Of a stretch of 64,000 nt of DNA, positions 19,585 through 30,532 are shown piece by piece. Below the pieces are notes generated by a model. That model had not been told where the DNA came from. It saw only the letters and a list, made by a program, of their open reading frames with translations, and did no database searches. Within the stretch, counting starts at the first letter, position 1; every line of letters begins with the position of its first letter. This DNA is from Merluccius polli (taxonomy: Eukaryota; Chordata; Actinopteri; Gadiformes; Merlucciidae). Both the position numbers and the translations under genes were made by a program. The stretch is from contig JAOPHQ010001994.1 of the NCBI GenBank assembly GCA_030340625.1, forward strand, positions 124,001-188,000, written 5' to 3'.

Positions 19585-22520
19585 CTAGTCCGAGTCACAG
19601 ATGTGGCAAGTGTAAAAATCCCTTCCATCTGTGCAGTCCTTGTGTGCCCAGGATTTACAGGACCAGCACTGGAGCCAGACCTCCCTTGGCCTGGAGAAGC
19701 TCTCCAAGCACACAATGCACACTTCATTTTCATCATCAGATGAGTCCTGAATTTTCTGCTTCTTGGGTTTGGATTTTTTTTTGTTGCCGAAATTATTAAT
19801 TTTTTTTAGCTGTAGACCTGGGGGGTATTGCACAAAACTAGGATAAGGGATTAAGCCGGGATATGTTTACGGATTTAGGTTATCCTGGCTAAATTTAGTC
19901 TCAAGTCGGTTGCATGAAAGCAGCTCACACTTATCGCGGCTAAGTTACCATGTTGATTTATTCTCCGCAGCTAGCCTGCTCCAGACCAGGCTAACAGCCA
20001 GGCTAAGCTTAATCCTAGTGATTCACCTGTATTTACACCGTCAATCCTGTGAGGAATTAATGTGTTTTACAGCATGTGCATGGTCTTTCTAAGTATGTTG
20101 CATCATTTTAATTATCCCGAATTAAAATATTACATAGTCATTTCTCATTTCATTTAAATCTGTTGGCTGTTTGCAATTGCAACAGTCTTTTTATATTGAT
20201 TCAAGTGTTATTACTCAGGCCAACACAGTTAAAGTCTATATTTTTTCATACTATGACACATTTACGTTTGTGTTTTATGAAAGTCCGCCTTTATTACGCA
20301 ACTGCAGCGCATTTGGAAATGTCAACAAACAGATGAGCGCAACATGCTTATGTCATATGTATAAAATGTATTTTAATCACACAAACGAACCTTTGCAACA
20401 TGTGAAACAGCCCATTGGCTACCATGCATAATAAGCTGTTTTAAATTGCACATTTCAAATCGCGCAGACGTCACCGAGCCCGACCCGAACCCGAGCATAA
20501 TTTCTAAATATCTGTCCCAGAGCTATAGAGAAATCTGTCCGAACCCGACCCGGCCCGTCGGGTCCCCTCGGGTCCCGTCGGGCTTGGGTCGGGTATCCAA
20601 TAAGGAGCTGTTCAGCGGCCTTGACGTATGAAACGCCATGTTCCGATCGGTGATTCTGTGAGCGATCGCGAGGTCTATTCAAGTATGCCACTTATCCCAG
20701 CTAGCTTCACCTGACGTGATTTAGCCGCGCCTATTTATCCTGGCTTGGCAATCGTGCAACCGATTAAGCCAGGATACCGCCGAGCAGAATAGTCCAAGCC
20801 GCGCTCAATTATCCTGGATTTCTTTATCCTAGATTTGTGCAATACCCCCCTGCTTTTCTCAGCCTCCAGTTGTTTTTTCACGGGAGTATCTGTAAGGACA
20901 GCGGTTTCCCTCCTTTCCTGCCCTTTGTTGTCTGCTTTCTTGGGCCAGCTTTTGGGTGTGGACGGATGGACTCGGGTGAAAAAGTTGTGTCCGTAGCAGA
21001 GGATGATGGCTCAGGCTCAGACACCACACATGGTGTGACAGGGGATGATGCTCCAAGTGGCATGGAGGATGCCACCGTTGCCACATTGGGTGATGGAGTT
21101 GTAGAGGAAGATGGAACCTCTGGTGTCACTGCTTGCAGTGGGTGGTCTGTGACTAGGGATGGTGCAAAGTCACTCCCCTGCCTGAATATTTGCCGGTGAT
21201 GCAGCACGGGGAAGGGCACTGTTCACAATGCCTGGCAGATCATAAATGGTCATTGTGGCTCCTGGATGAGCTTTCATCCAGCTGTCACAGCAGTTGTATA
21301 CCAGCCTCTTCAGTGGCCCATATACACTGCGATCCAAGGGCTGCAGCTTATAGGAACAGTGTGGGGGGAATGAGAGGAGGACGATGCCATGGCTCCTGCA
21401 AAAATCAATCCCCTCCACAGAAAGGTGGGAGGTATGGTTGTCGAGAATTAGCAGCACTTTTGACTCCAGTGAGGACTTGGTGTGAGTCTGGAAGTGTTTG
21501 AGGAAGACCAAAAAGTCCTCCTCTTGCATCCACCCAGACCCATTTGCTGTAGTAATACAGCCAGGAGGGCCATTGCTGGTAAAAGAAGGATGGATTTTTT
21601 TTCGGGGGAAGATGAACATTGGTGGGATGGAATTCCCCAAGGCATTCACTGCACAGGCAAGTGTAATTAGTGTCCCCCGTTCTGCAGAGGTGACTGCACC
21701 TACTTGCTTGACTCCCTTTCTGGCCACCATTTTTTCAGGATTTTGCGCTGTGGTGATTCCTGTGTAGAAAAATATTATTTTATTTAGTGTTTTTATTCTG
21801 TAATACTTTTATTTTGTAAGGCTGTGAGCCTCTGGAAGGTGTTTCTGAGGGAGATATAGATAATTTCCACCACACCTGTTTCATCCATGTTCCAGATGTC
21901 CTGTGCAGCAAAACTGTGTTTCTCCAGGACAGAAAACAAGTTGTCAAAAAACGTATTGACGTTTGTCTCATTGAAACTCGTAGCCCGTGAGAGGCTTGTA
22001 GCCTGAGGGCTTCTAATGGAGAGTGTGGGGTGCCTCTTCAAAAATGTTGTGAACCAGTTGGCTCCAGCCATCCCGTTCTCTGCCCAAGTTTCGGGGTACC
22101 TGCAGCTGTAGGCCTTTGCCAAATCATAGGCAAACTTCTGGACCTAAATTATGTAAATTGTTAATTAGTTTAATACACAACAAATGTACATAGCATAGCC
22201 TACTCAAGCTTAATACATATCTAGCCTACCTCCTTTGGGCTCAACCCATAATACAAATCAGCTGCCTGCATCAGGTAGTCTCTTAAGAGGAGCTCCTGCT
22301 CTAGTGAGAAAACCCTTTTCGGAGTCCAGTATCCAACTCTGGGAAGTGTCTTTGATCCCTGGCTCCTCTTCTTGTGGAATCGGTGCAGGGTCACATGGCA
22401 AATGCCATATGATTTGGCCACTCCCCTGACTGACTTTCCCTGTCTGATTTCATCAGAAGCCATTTCCAGCACAGGAAATGGGACTCCCCTGTCTGTCTTC
22501 CTCTTTCTGACATTTGGCAT
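19585..22520 (-). pseudogene. pogo/Tigger-like transposase (decayed)
   Basis: Exon 1 (22230-22520) begins MPNVRKRKTDRGVPF and carries a psq-type helix-turn-helix ('GKSVRGVAKSYGICHVTLHRF'). Exon 2 (21876-22143) has a CENP-B-like domain and the first catalytic aspartate in 'NMDETG'. Exon 3 (from 21759) continues 'MVARKGVKQVGAV', 'LILDNHTSH' and 'LQPLDRSVYGPLKR', the other acidic motifs. Splice phases agree (0 and 1). Frameshifts near 21170 and 20885 and the MITE at 19821-20849 break the C-terminus. The last piece (19830-19585) encodes a cysteine/histidine zinc finger 'CIVCLESF...CWSCKSWAHKDC...CHICDSD' and a stop. Confidence 0.8.
19821..20849. mobile_element. MITE with GGGGGTATTGCACAAA ends
   Basis: GGGGGTATTGCACAAA at the left and its inverse TTTGTGCAATACCCCC at the right; 3-bp direct repeat CTG at 19818-19820 and 20850-20852, Harbinger-style. 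It splits the C-terminal part of the pogo transposase. The interior has 'taagccgggata' and 'gggtcgggt' repeats and no transposase. Confidence 0.8.
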
Positions 22521-22694
22521 GCTGTAAGCAATCACGTTTCCACAGACTGTCATTATATAAAAAAAGATAATTACCTTAAAATGTGATTTGATGACATTTT
22601 ACATTTAATTTGCAATGCATAGTGCATAGTTTGCCTTTAATACCAATATCTGCAACTCTATCCCTAACCTTAGCTAGTTTTTAAAATGTAAATT

Positions 22695-22765
22695 AAACAT
22701 GGTTGGTGATGCTGGGACGGTTGTAACGAGGCGTTACAACCGTCCCAGCATCACCAACCATGTTT
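22695..22765. promoter_or_regulatory. Perfect 34-bp palindrome containing the pogo end motif
   Basis: Arms 22695-22728 and 22732-22765 are exact reverse complements around a 3-nt loop (agg). Each arm contains 'gggacggttgtaac', the motif of the element ends. It lies about 175 bp upstream of the minus-strand transposase start, so a transposase-binding or promoter site is possible; this is inference. Confidence 0.75.
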
Positions 22766-22959
22766 TCACCTCATTTGAGCTAGCTTGATTGCTAGTTTGA
22801 CACTTGTTAGCCATTTCTATGTTTAGCTTACAAAACAGTGATTCTAATAATACTTGTTTGAATTCATAGACATTTGATCTTATAACAGTATCCAAAAAAG
22901 TACATCATAAAGAAAAGTAATTTACCTCAAAAACAACCTTTTGTAGATAATGCCGTCAG

Positions 22960-24386
22960 TGTTGCGAATTAATAACATGTATCATCAGGCTGTAAAATAT
23001 CTGCACATAGCCAGGAGTAGAAATAAATATACAAGTTGTAGTAACTGCACCTCAACACATGATGGCGCCAAACGATATACTGGAGGCGGCGCTTAACGCT
23101 GGCCATTGTGCGTCATGGAGGCCACGCCTCCTGCCCAGTGACTACCGGCGGAACTTCCGCCGGCTCAAGTCAGATCACCCCAGGCAGCGCAAAGGAAGGA
23201 AGCAAAGCGACTGAGGATGCAACGCTTGGGGTCCTCCACGCAGCGTGATCACGGACGTAATTTACGGGGGGGACACGGGGGACATGTCCCCCGCACTTTT
23301 TCAAAAGGCCGTTTTAGTCCCCCGCACTTTTTACCGTCCAAAAACAATGTTACGCTATAGTGAACAGAGACGGGTCAAGCACTAGGACCAAGCGGAAAAC
23401 TGCCGCTCAAGCTGATTGTTCGCTAGCAGAGCCCTGGAAGACGTGTCTTAAAGAGACAGGCGTCATTTTAATAGGCTCATACAATATTAATATCTGAACT
23501 TGCACCTATTATTTCAAGAATCATGAAAGGCTTTCAGCAAATATTAAGGTGCTATTAATTACATATTAATAAGACAAATCTACCACATAATAAGTTAAAC
23601 TACACAAAATGAGACAGGCCTATAGACAATTCTAGTATTAGCTATATCAGATTGTGATGCCAGCTGAACTAACACACCTAATGAAACATAAAAATCAAAT
23701 GTTTTACCCATTCAAAATATTAAATGACTTACTAATTAATTATCAGAATTAATCAGAATATGTGCTTCAACTAGCTCTCTCTATTTTGACCATACATGTG
23801 TTTGTATCCCTGTTAATATAGCCTACACATAACACAACACTTGTACTTGTACTTTCAGTACTTGAGTAGTACATTTTAAAATACTTCTACTTGCAATACT
23901 TAAATACAAAACATTTTGAATACTTTAGTACTTCCACTTAAGTATTTTTTTTAAAGAACACTTCTACTCAAGTCACTTTTTTGATATAGTACTTGTACTT
24001 CTACTCAAGTCTTGGTCTCCAGTACTTTATACATCTCTGTGTGTATTACACCAGAACATAATAGTAGTCAGTAATTGCAGACCATGCTCCAAGGAAAATC
24101 AATGAAAGAGGGAGATCATTTTGAATCTGAAAACATGGTAAAATGCACCAGAATGCGGGAAATTGCAACTACTTCTTTCAAATTTTTCTGGGGGAGGACC
24201 CCCAGACCCCCTCGTCTAAATATGTCCCCCCCACTCTCAAAACGCTGATTACGCCCTTGAGCGTGATATACATATAATACCTCTCCTTCTGGTTCATAGT
24301 TAAATAACTTAAAGCTAAACAAATAAAGTGAGTTATAAGCGTTTCCTGTTGTCGGCAGCCTTCTTCCCCGGGACACAAACCCCACA
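22960..24386 (+). repeat. 5' LTR, split by a hAT MITE
   Basis: Bases 22960-23249 and 24268-24386 together match the 3' LTR. The 1010-bp hAT MITE plus an 8-bp duplication sits between them. The sequence ends CCCCACA at 24386. AATAAA occurs near 24321. Confidence 0.85.
23250..24259. mobile_element. hAT MITE inside the LTR
   Basis: Perfect 8-bp TSD AGCGTGAT (23242-23249, 24260-24267). Ends CACGGACGTAAT and, inverted, CAAGGGCGTAAT, followed by 'gggggacatgtccccc'-type subterminal sequence. Bases 23836-24030 hold many 'tacttgtacttctactcaagt'-like motifs, probably an older element inside. No coding capacity. Confidence 0.85.
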
Positions 24387-24388
24387 TT

Positions 24389-24408
24389 CTGGTGACTTCC
24401 CGACGTGA
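24389..24408 (+). promoter_or_regulatory. Primer-binding site, tRNA-Trp type (imperfect)
   Basis: TGGTGACTTCCCGACGTGAT begins 2 bp after the LTR end. It equals the tRNA-Trp complement used by avian leukosis-type retroviruses except for a two-base insertion. Confidence 0.6.
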
Positions 24409-24863
24409 TTCGGGGAAAGAGAGGCTTTATTTGGAACCTTGGAACTTTGGCCGCACTGCAGCATACGACTCATCAGCTCTGCCACATGGCGCCGTAACAA
24501 GAGGTAAGCAGTGCCCATTGCTCAGGCTAAAACTGCACATAGATAGATATAGGATTATTAGGTGACAGAGCTGCTAGCGTACGTTGTGGTAGAGCTTTGG
24601 TTCTTCGGTCCATAGTCGTTATAGTTAAGCCGACGTAAAATGAACAGGCGCTGAATACTCAAATTGGGATTGATTAAATTATATTAGTCGCCATTGTACG
24701 ACAAATAGAAGAACCAAGAGGCCAGTACTGTATGTATTATTAAACCTCGGCACGGAGCCTGGGAGGCTAAAAAACTCGGGCGCGGGAGCTTTTAGAGTAT
24801 AAAATTTAAAACTTAATACAAACTTGGGAATATAAAAACTCGGCGCGGGAGCTTTAGAGTATA

Positions 24864-24901
<38 letters not shown>

Positions 24902-27900
24902 AAAAATAATAAAATAAAATAAAAAATTAAAACTCAGTACAAAACTGGGAATATAAATTTGGGGCATAACCCCTAGAGTATAGGAGAGTGGAAAACGGAG
25001 AGCGATAGGGTACAGATCGCTACTAACATTGTTACTAACACTGCATTCTCAAAGAACTACGCTAACTTGCATGAAACACAATAACCCACGTTTGTGTACA
25101 TAATCCTGTATGTGCTAACGCTTGCTAACTTTGCTAGGGTGCATCTTAGCTTTGTCTGCAGAATATGGTACATGTAACTGACGATAGCCCAACACGTGGG
25201 TTATCTCATATGGGTCTTTGTTCTTAACAAAAGCATGGTAGCATTAGCCACATAAGCTAACACGAGGGCCTAGCGGATATGCTAGGTATTTAGAACTGAA
25301 GATAGCCCACCACGGGGGGTGGTTTATGGCTCATTGTTCTCCAGGGGGATGGTAACATTCCGGTGTTCTTAGCCATTTGGCCCAAGTGGAGGCTAATGGC
25401 TATGCTAAGTCTAGGGAGAGACGGTAAACACATCTATCTAACCTATAGACATATACCTAACAGTGCCCGTGGATTTGGAGCCCTTCCACATATGGGCACA
25501 CACATAGTTGGGCATATACACAATATTAACTGGTAGGCCTAGTAACACAGCAGGGAGCATAGATTACAAATCCCTGTCAGCCATTTTGGGAGTCCCCAAA
25601 ATGGCCCCCAAGACCCCCTACCCCTCGACCACCCCTACCCCCACCCAGACTTCCCCTACCCCTCCCCCGACGACTGACCATGAAGAAGGGGACAAAGGAA
25701 TGGCGTTTGCCAGTCTGCGTTTGCAAGTGTGAATGGAGTGTGAATGAAGTTGTGCGCTCCTAGAATGCAAGGGGAGAAGGCAGAACGGAGCCCAATACAA
25801 TAATTTGGTTTAATGTTATTATCTAGACATATACATTTATAAATAACTATGTTAACAGATGTCATTACTGTGATAAAAAGTGTTGTGTAAAAACTGATTA
25901 TTCATAAGCATCAACTTGTCAGTAATAGGAAGGTGTTAAAATTGACATTAACTCTTTGTTTTATTCTTTCCTTTAACCTTAAGAGAAGGAGGGGACCTCC
26001 ATGCCCCTTCCAAAGAAAGATCATGAACACCTCTTTTTGTTTTTATTAATGATAAGAAATTATAAGGTTAACAAAGGAGGAAAGGGAAGTTGGACAGGAC
26101 ACAATGAGATGGGGACAGTAAGTGGTAATTCTTATAACAGGAGGATTTATTTAGAAAGACAGAGGGAAGTAGACAGAAGGATAGAAGAAGGGAAAGTGTA
26201 AGAAAGTTAAAGAAAGTTAAAGAAGGTAAAGAGAGAAATGTGGTCTAGAGAGAGAGGGACAGAGCAGAGATAAAGCCGCAGGAGGTAATTTAGATAAGGA
26301 GATCTAACAAAGGAGGGAGGCATTATAGAGTTATGTAGGGGTTTACCTTATAATAGTAGTGGTAATAATAATAATGATGTTAATGATAATAATAATAATA
26401 GACATAATGAAACATAACGAAGAAAGCAATGCGAACATTAGGACGGTTGAAGATCAGGTCAACTATGTATATATGTCTGTTATTTGTTTTTGTTTCCTGT
26501 TGATTTTGTTTTCTTTGTGTATTTGTTTTATACTTTTAACTGTTTGTGTGAGTGTTTTGTGCTTTATAGGACAAATAGCAGACCAACAGCTCAGTCACAT
26601 CACATGAAGCCCCGAACCCCTGGTACCCCCTCATGAGTATTTGTGCATAAGATGGTTGATGGGCATAATACGGCCCTATCTGATAGTTTCATTTAAATCA
26701 GAAGTTATCTCCTCTACCACTCGTCCACAGTAGTCCAGAGGTCAACCAGCGCTGGGGACTAACAGTCCAGGGACTTTGCTCCCGCCTCAAGCGACGATAT
26801 GGGAGTGTGGTAGAGTCATAACCTGATACACAGTGTAGGGGTGTAACAATTAATACAGTCAATTTTTGGGTTGCTCAGTTTACCTTCATAATGTGGTGTC
26901 CATTGTCTTGTTTTTATATACGATGTTTTGTTTTTGCTCAATGATGCTGACCATTGCTGAGGTTATGATTCTTAGATGGACCAGAGGGTTTTCACCTGGG
27001 ACACACACACAGGTGCCATTTGATTATTAGAGGTGACTTGGGCGATGACAATGAGGGAATTGAGGTTGGTTTATTTGAGCCATATCCATTTTTAGTAAGC
27101 AAAACTATTCAATGATTGTGTGTGGATATATATATATATATATATATTCAATTTTAACTTCATTCACCATATACACCCATCGTTTGACTCACCTTTGTAT
27201 GCAAGTTTGTTTTGATATAACTTTCACATATGGTTTGAACTACTTAGATTAGTAATGATATAAGACCATATAGGGTTAAGACATGCCTGATCTATAATTA
27301 CATAATAAGAAACCACTGTCTACATATTGTTTGTTGTATTGTGTTAGATGTTTTCTTTGCAAAGATACTGGTTGGTTCTGGTCTCTCTTCCCCCAGGACA
27401 ATGGAGGGGGGTCCATTAGAGAGAGGACAGTTGATCTGGGGTTCCTGCCCTAAATGGACTCAAACTCATATTTGGACATTGAAATGGACCGCATACACAA
27501 AATGAACAGCAGGAACATTCCTGTTACCAGCGGTTGATAAGTTTCATATTAGGAGGCAACATGGCTGACAGTCTTATCTGAATGTGATGTGTTTTTATAC
27601 ACTATATTTTTAATTTTCTTTTTATTCTTTTAATGATTGATTATTCACAAGCGATTGATGTTGAAAGATGTTAACACTCTATAATTATGATTTGTTGTGC
27701 ATTGGCAGTGACTGGATTGCAGAGAAGTGCTTCATCCTGATGGGGGGGTGAGTTCTTCCCTACCGTCATGATACTCTTTTTTCATCTCCTAGAGGTGGTT
27801 TTCGACTGGATGATGGTAACCCGACCTGGAAAGACCTCTCTTCAGCTGCTGAAAGGGTAACTGGGAAGAGATCTTCCGGTGGGGTGAGACTAGCTCATGA

Positions 27901-29698
27901 ATTTGGCCTTATTAGAACAATTGAATAAGTTTACCTAGTCTAAAAGTAAATTAAAATAATGTGGGCATAAGATTTAAAGGTAACGCTAGAAGACTAAAAT
28001 AGTTGTTCCAAAAGGTTTGATAAACTAGGACCCAGAATCACTGTCATATGCATATATTTTATGATATCATCAATATGGTCAATATAAGCAGGAAGAATGA
28101 ATGCAACATGCTTAACTTTGTGTTAATTTTGCGTGACTTTTTCAAAGTCACGAGGGGGGAATAAGTAGTGCATTTTATTTTAAGTAATGTATTTTATTTC
28201 AAGGAGGGACTATTGTTGCATTTTATTTTCAAGAGTATTTTATTTTCAAGGAGGGAAATATTTTTGCATTTTATTTACAAGGGGGGAATATTTGTGCATT
28301 CAGATTTTTTGTTTTTTGTTTTTTTTTTCCGTTTTATTTGTTTAAGTGTTGAATTTGCATAAGTCAGACATATGTTCTTTAAACATTTGCAAGGACCAGG
28401 TTAAAGTAATCATTGGGAAATACTTCAGCAATCTGTTGGGAAAGGATCTAATGCATAAGCTAAATAGTTTATTGACATAGAAAATTGGGAATTACTACGC
28501 CAACGCCTAATGCTGTTATGCTGTGTTTAACACCTTAACCTGTTAGCTTTTTCCACCGCCGTGTCAAAACTACAGCGCCAACACCGGGTGGTGCAGCAGT
28601 CACCCATCAAACAAGCAGTTATGTTACATTCACTGGGAATGGTGGAAAGAGTGAACGGGACATTCAAGAAACTGACAATTCCGAGAAACAGAGTGCAGAG
28701 CCAAAGGACGAACCACCAACCAGGGTGGAGAAAGGTGACCAGGTGTACCCGAGAGTGTGCAGGGGACAGTGGAGTGCCCCGATTTGATCAGGCTGTGGTA
28801 CCTGATATCCTGGAGTTCGGCACCTGTGTCTAGGAGGACATGGCACCTGTTTTACTTGAATGTTGAATTATTAAATACACAGTATGCTTCACGGTTGTCA
28901 ATACAATGCATTATAAGTACGGAATGTGTTATGCTGTAGTCCCATGATTGCTTTAATAATGAAACAGATGAATCTTTTGACGCTGCTAAAATGTTCTGAC
29001 TACTGGTGATGAGTGGATCCGTGGGGAAGGCACACATGGGTACGTGTTGGTAACCTTGGCGTGTGGGCCTTGCCTATGGATCACAAGATGGGCATTGAAT
29101 TCATGAACTGTCCGACTTGAGGTTGGCTACAGATACGGGGGATAACACTGATGATCTTTGAGTAACCTGCGTGCATGGAAACCATCTGAGCAATTGCATG
29201 CTAGTCTACAGGGCGTTTTTTAGATCTATATAGGGTTACTGCTAACTAACACGCTAATGTCTCTTCTGTGTTAGCCAGAGCTGCTAACACGGTAATGTCT
29301 GTTCTTATACCTGGAGGTATTCGATTTTGGTTATACATGCATATAAGTATTTGAATGGATTTCATATGGGGAAATTACAATGCATTAACTACTATGCCTT
29401 TCTGTCCTCAGGATACTGTGATAATGGTATGACATATGGATTGTATGATGTGATGATAATTTGTCTACTGTTGGCTACGGCCCATGTATTCTTTGAGACA
29501 CACCAAGGTGAATGCCATCCAATTTAGAGATGCGACAGGTTTTCCTACTGTCTAGAAGAGGTTTTCCCCGAACTAAGTCGATTGGTGATGTTGATGTTTT
29601 TCTTTTCGCTTGAATTTATACTCACCATTTTTAGACCTTACATGATACATAGCATTATTAATTTATAGTATGGTCATCAGTGATGACCAAGGAGGGAC
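24409..29698 (+). other. Interior of the LTR element, little coding sequence
   Basis: A poly-A run at about 24869-24899, two 'aactcggcgcggga'-type repeats (24770-24860), microsatellites (AT at 27127-27146; AAT near 26370-26400) and short reading frames only. The one suggestive piece is 28561-28833 (plus), where 'LGMVERVNGTFKKL' resembles the 'GMVERxNxTLK' end of a retroviral integrase core. 'ttttattttcaaggaggga' repeats lie at 28170-28290. The rest shows nothing recognisable. Confidence 0.55.
28561..28833 (+). pseudogene. Possible integrase remnant
   Basis: A 90-aa frame with 'QSPIKQAVMLHSLGMVERVNGTFKK' spread over its first third, resembling the last catalytic-glutamate region of a retroviral-type integrase. 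The flanking domains are not recognisable. It supports descent from a pol-bearing element but not function. Confidence 0.4.
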
Positions 29699-30107
29699 TG
29701 TTGCGAATTAATAACATGTATCATCAGGCTGTAAAATATCTGCACATAGCCAGGAGTAGAAATAAATATACAAGTTGTAGTAACTGCACCTCAACACATG
29801 ATGGCGCCAAACGATATACTGGAGGCGGCGCTTAGCGCTGGCCATTGTGCGGCATGGAGGCCACGCCTCCTGCCCAGTGAATACCGGCGGAACTTCCGCC
29901 GGCTCAAGTCAGATCACCCCAGGCAGCGCAAAGGAAGGAAGCAAAGCGACTGAGGATGCAACGCTTGGGGTCCTCCACGCAGCGTGATATACATATAATA
30001 CCTCTCCTTCTGGTTCATAGTTAAATAACTTAAAGCTAAACAAATAAAGTGAGTTATAAGCGTTTCCTGTTGTCGGCAGCCTTCTTCCCCGGGACACAAA
30101 CCCCACA
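29699..30107 (+). repeat. 3' LTR
   Basis: 409 bp, TGTTGCGAATT...CCCCACA, uninterrupted copy of the LTR at 22960. Followed by TCAG, the second half of the 4-bp TSD, and then the pogo right end. Confidence 0.9.
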
Positions 30108-30260
30108 TCAGGAAGTTTCAAATGTGGCTCCCTTTCTAGCAGGAATGGAGGGCCACTAACCAAGCATGTGCACAGTGAGTGTCATCACTCTAGGTTGTTT
30201 CTGATTGGAGGAATTCAAGGTGTTACAACTGTCCCCTGTTACAACTGTCCCTGGTCTCCC

Positions 30261-30480
30261 TATTTAACAACAATAGGTGTAAAGAAATAACACTTATTGA
30301 GTCACACTTTTCACTGACAAGTGCAACTCAAACTTAACACTGATCATATTTCTACAATTATAGTGTTGTTTCAACACTACTTTAAGTTAAAGGAAAATTG
30401 TTCCACCATTGCTTCATTGTTCTATTCATTGTTATTTTTAATCTTTTTAAGTGTCAATTATACTAAAACACATTTTCAAT
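30261..30480. repeat. AACACT/AGTGTT-rich segment (right half)
   Basis: Continues the sequence interrupted at 14466: 'aataacactt', 'cacacttttcactg', 'cttaacactg', 'agtgttgtttcaacact'. This density of one hexamer in both orientations is typical of transposon subterminal regions and lies next to the 3' end of the gene at 30533. Confidence 0.5.
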
Positions 30481-30532
30481 ATTTCAATTTCAGTTGATTT
30501 TATTGGAGAGGTTTACATGACTTAAATAAAAC

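Larger units (their letters stand above)
22960..30107 (+). mobile_element. LTR retrotransposon with largely non-coding interior
   Basis: Two direct LTRs (TGTTGCGAATT...CCCCACA), a 4-bp TSD TCAG (22956-22959, 30108-30111), a tRNA-Trp-like primer site after the first LTR and a purine-rich 'aaggagggac' before the second. The 5.3-kb interior has no long reading frame. Three differences in about 290 compared LTR bases indicate a fairly recent insertion. Structurally it resembles large non-autonomous derivatives that rely on enzymes from elsewhere, but a decayed retrovirus-like element is equally possible. Confidence 0.8.
14469..30260 (-). mobile_element. pogo/Tigger-like transposon enlarged by nested insertions
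   Basis: Left end 'ggagaccagggacagttgtaac' (TA before it) and right end, inverted, 'gggagaccagggacagttgtaac' (TA after it) form the terminal repeats; TA duplication is typical of Tc1/mariner/pogo. The transposase gene lies on the minus strand. Removing Harbinger copy 1 (14948-19557), the 19821-20849 MITE and the 22960-30107 LTR element leaves about 3.0 kb, normal for this group. Extra copies of 'gggacggttgtaac' occur near 14660-14715 and in a palindrome at 22695-22765. Confidence 0.85.

Noticed and set aside
22121..22228. Candidate extension of pogo exon 1 through the intron
   Set aside because: Stops in frame, and clear donor (GTAGGC) and acceptor (TTTAG) with matching phase support an intron.
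25508..25865. Small frames in the LTR element interior as possible gag
   Set aside because: Short, proline/threonine-rich, with no capsid or zinc-knuckle motif.
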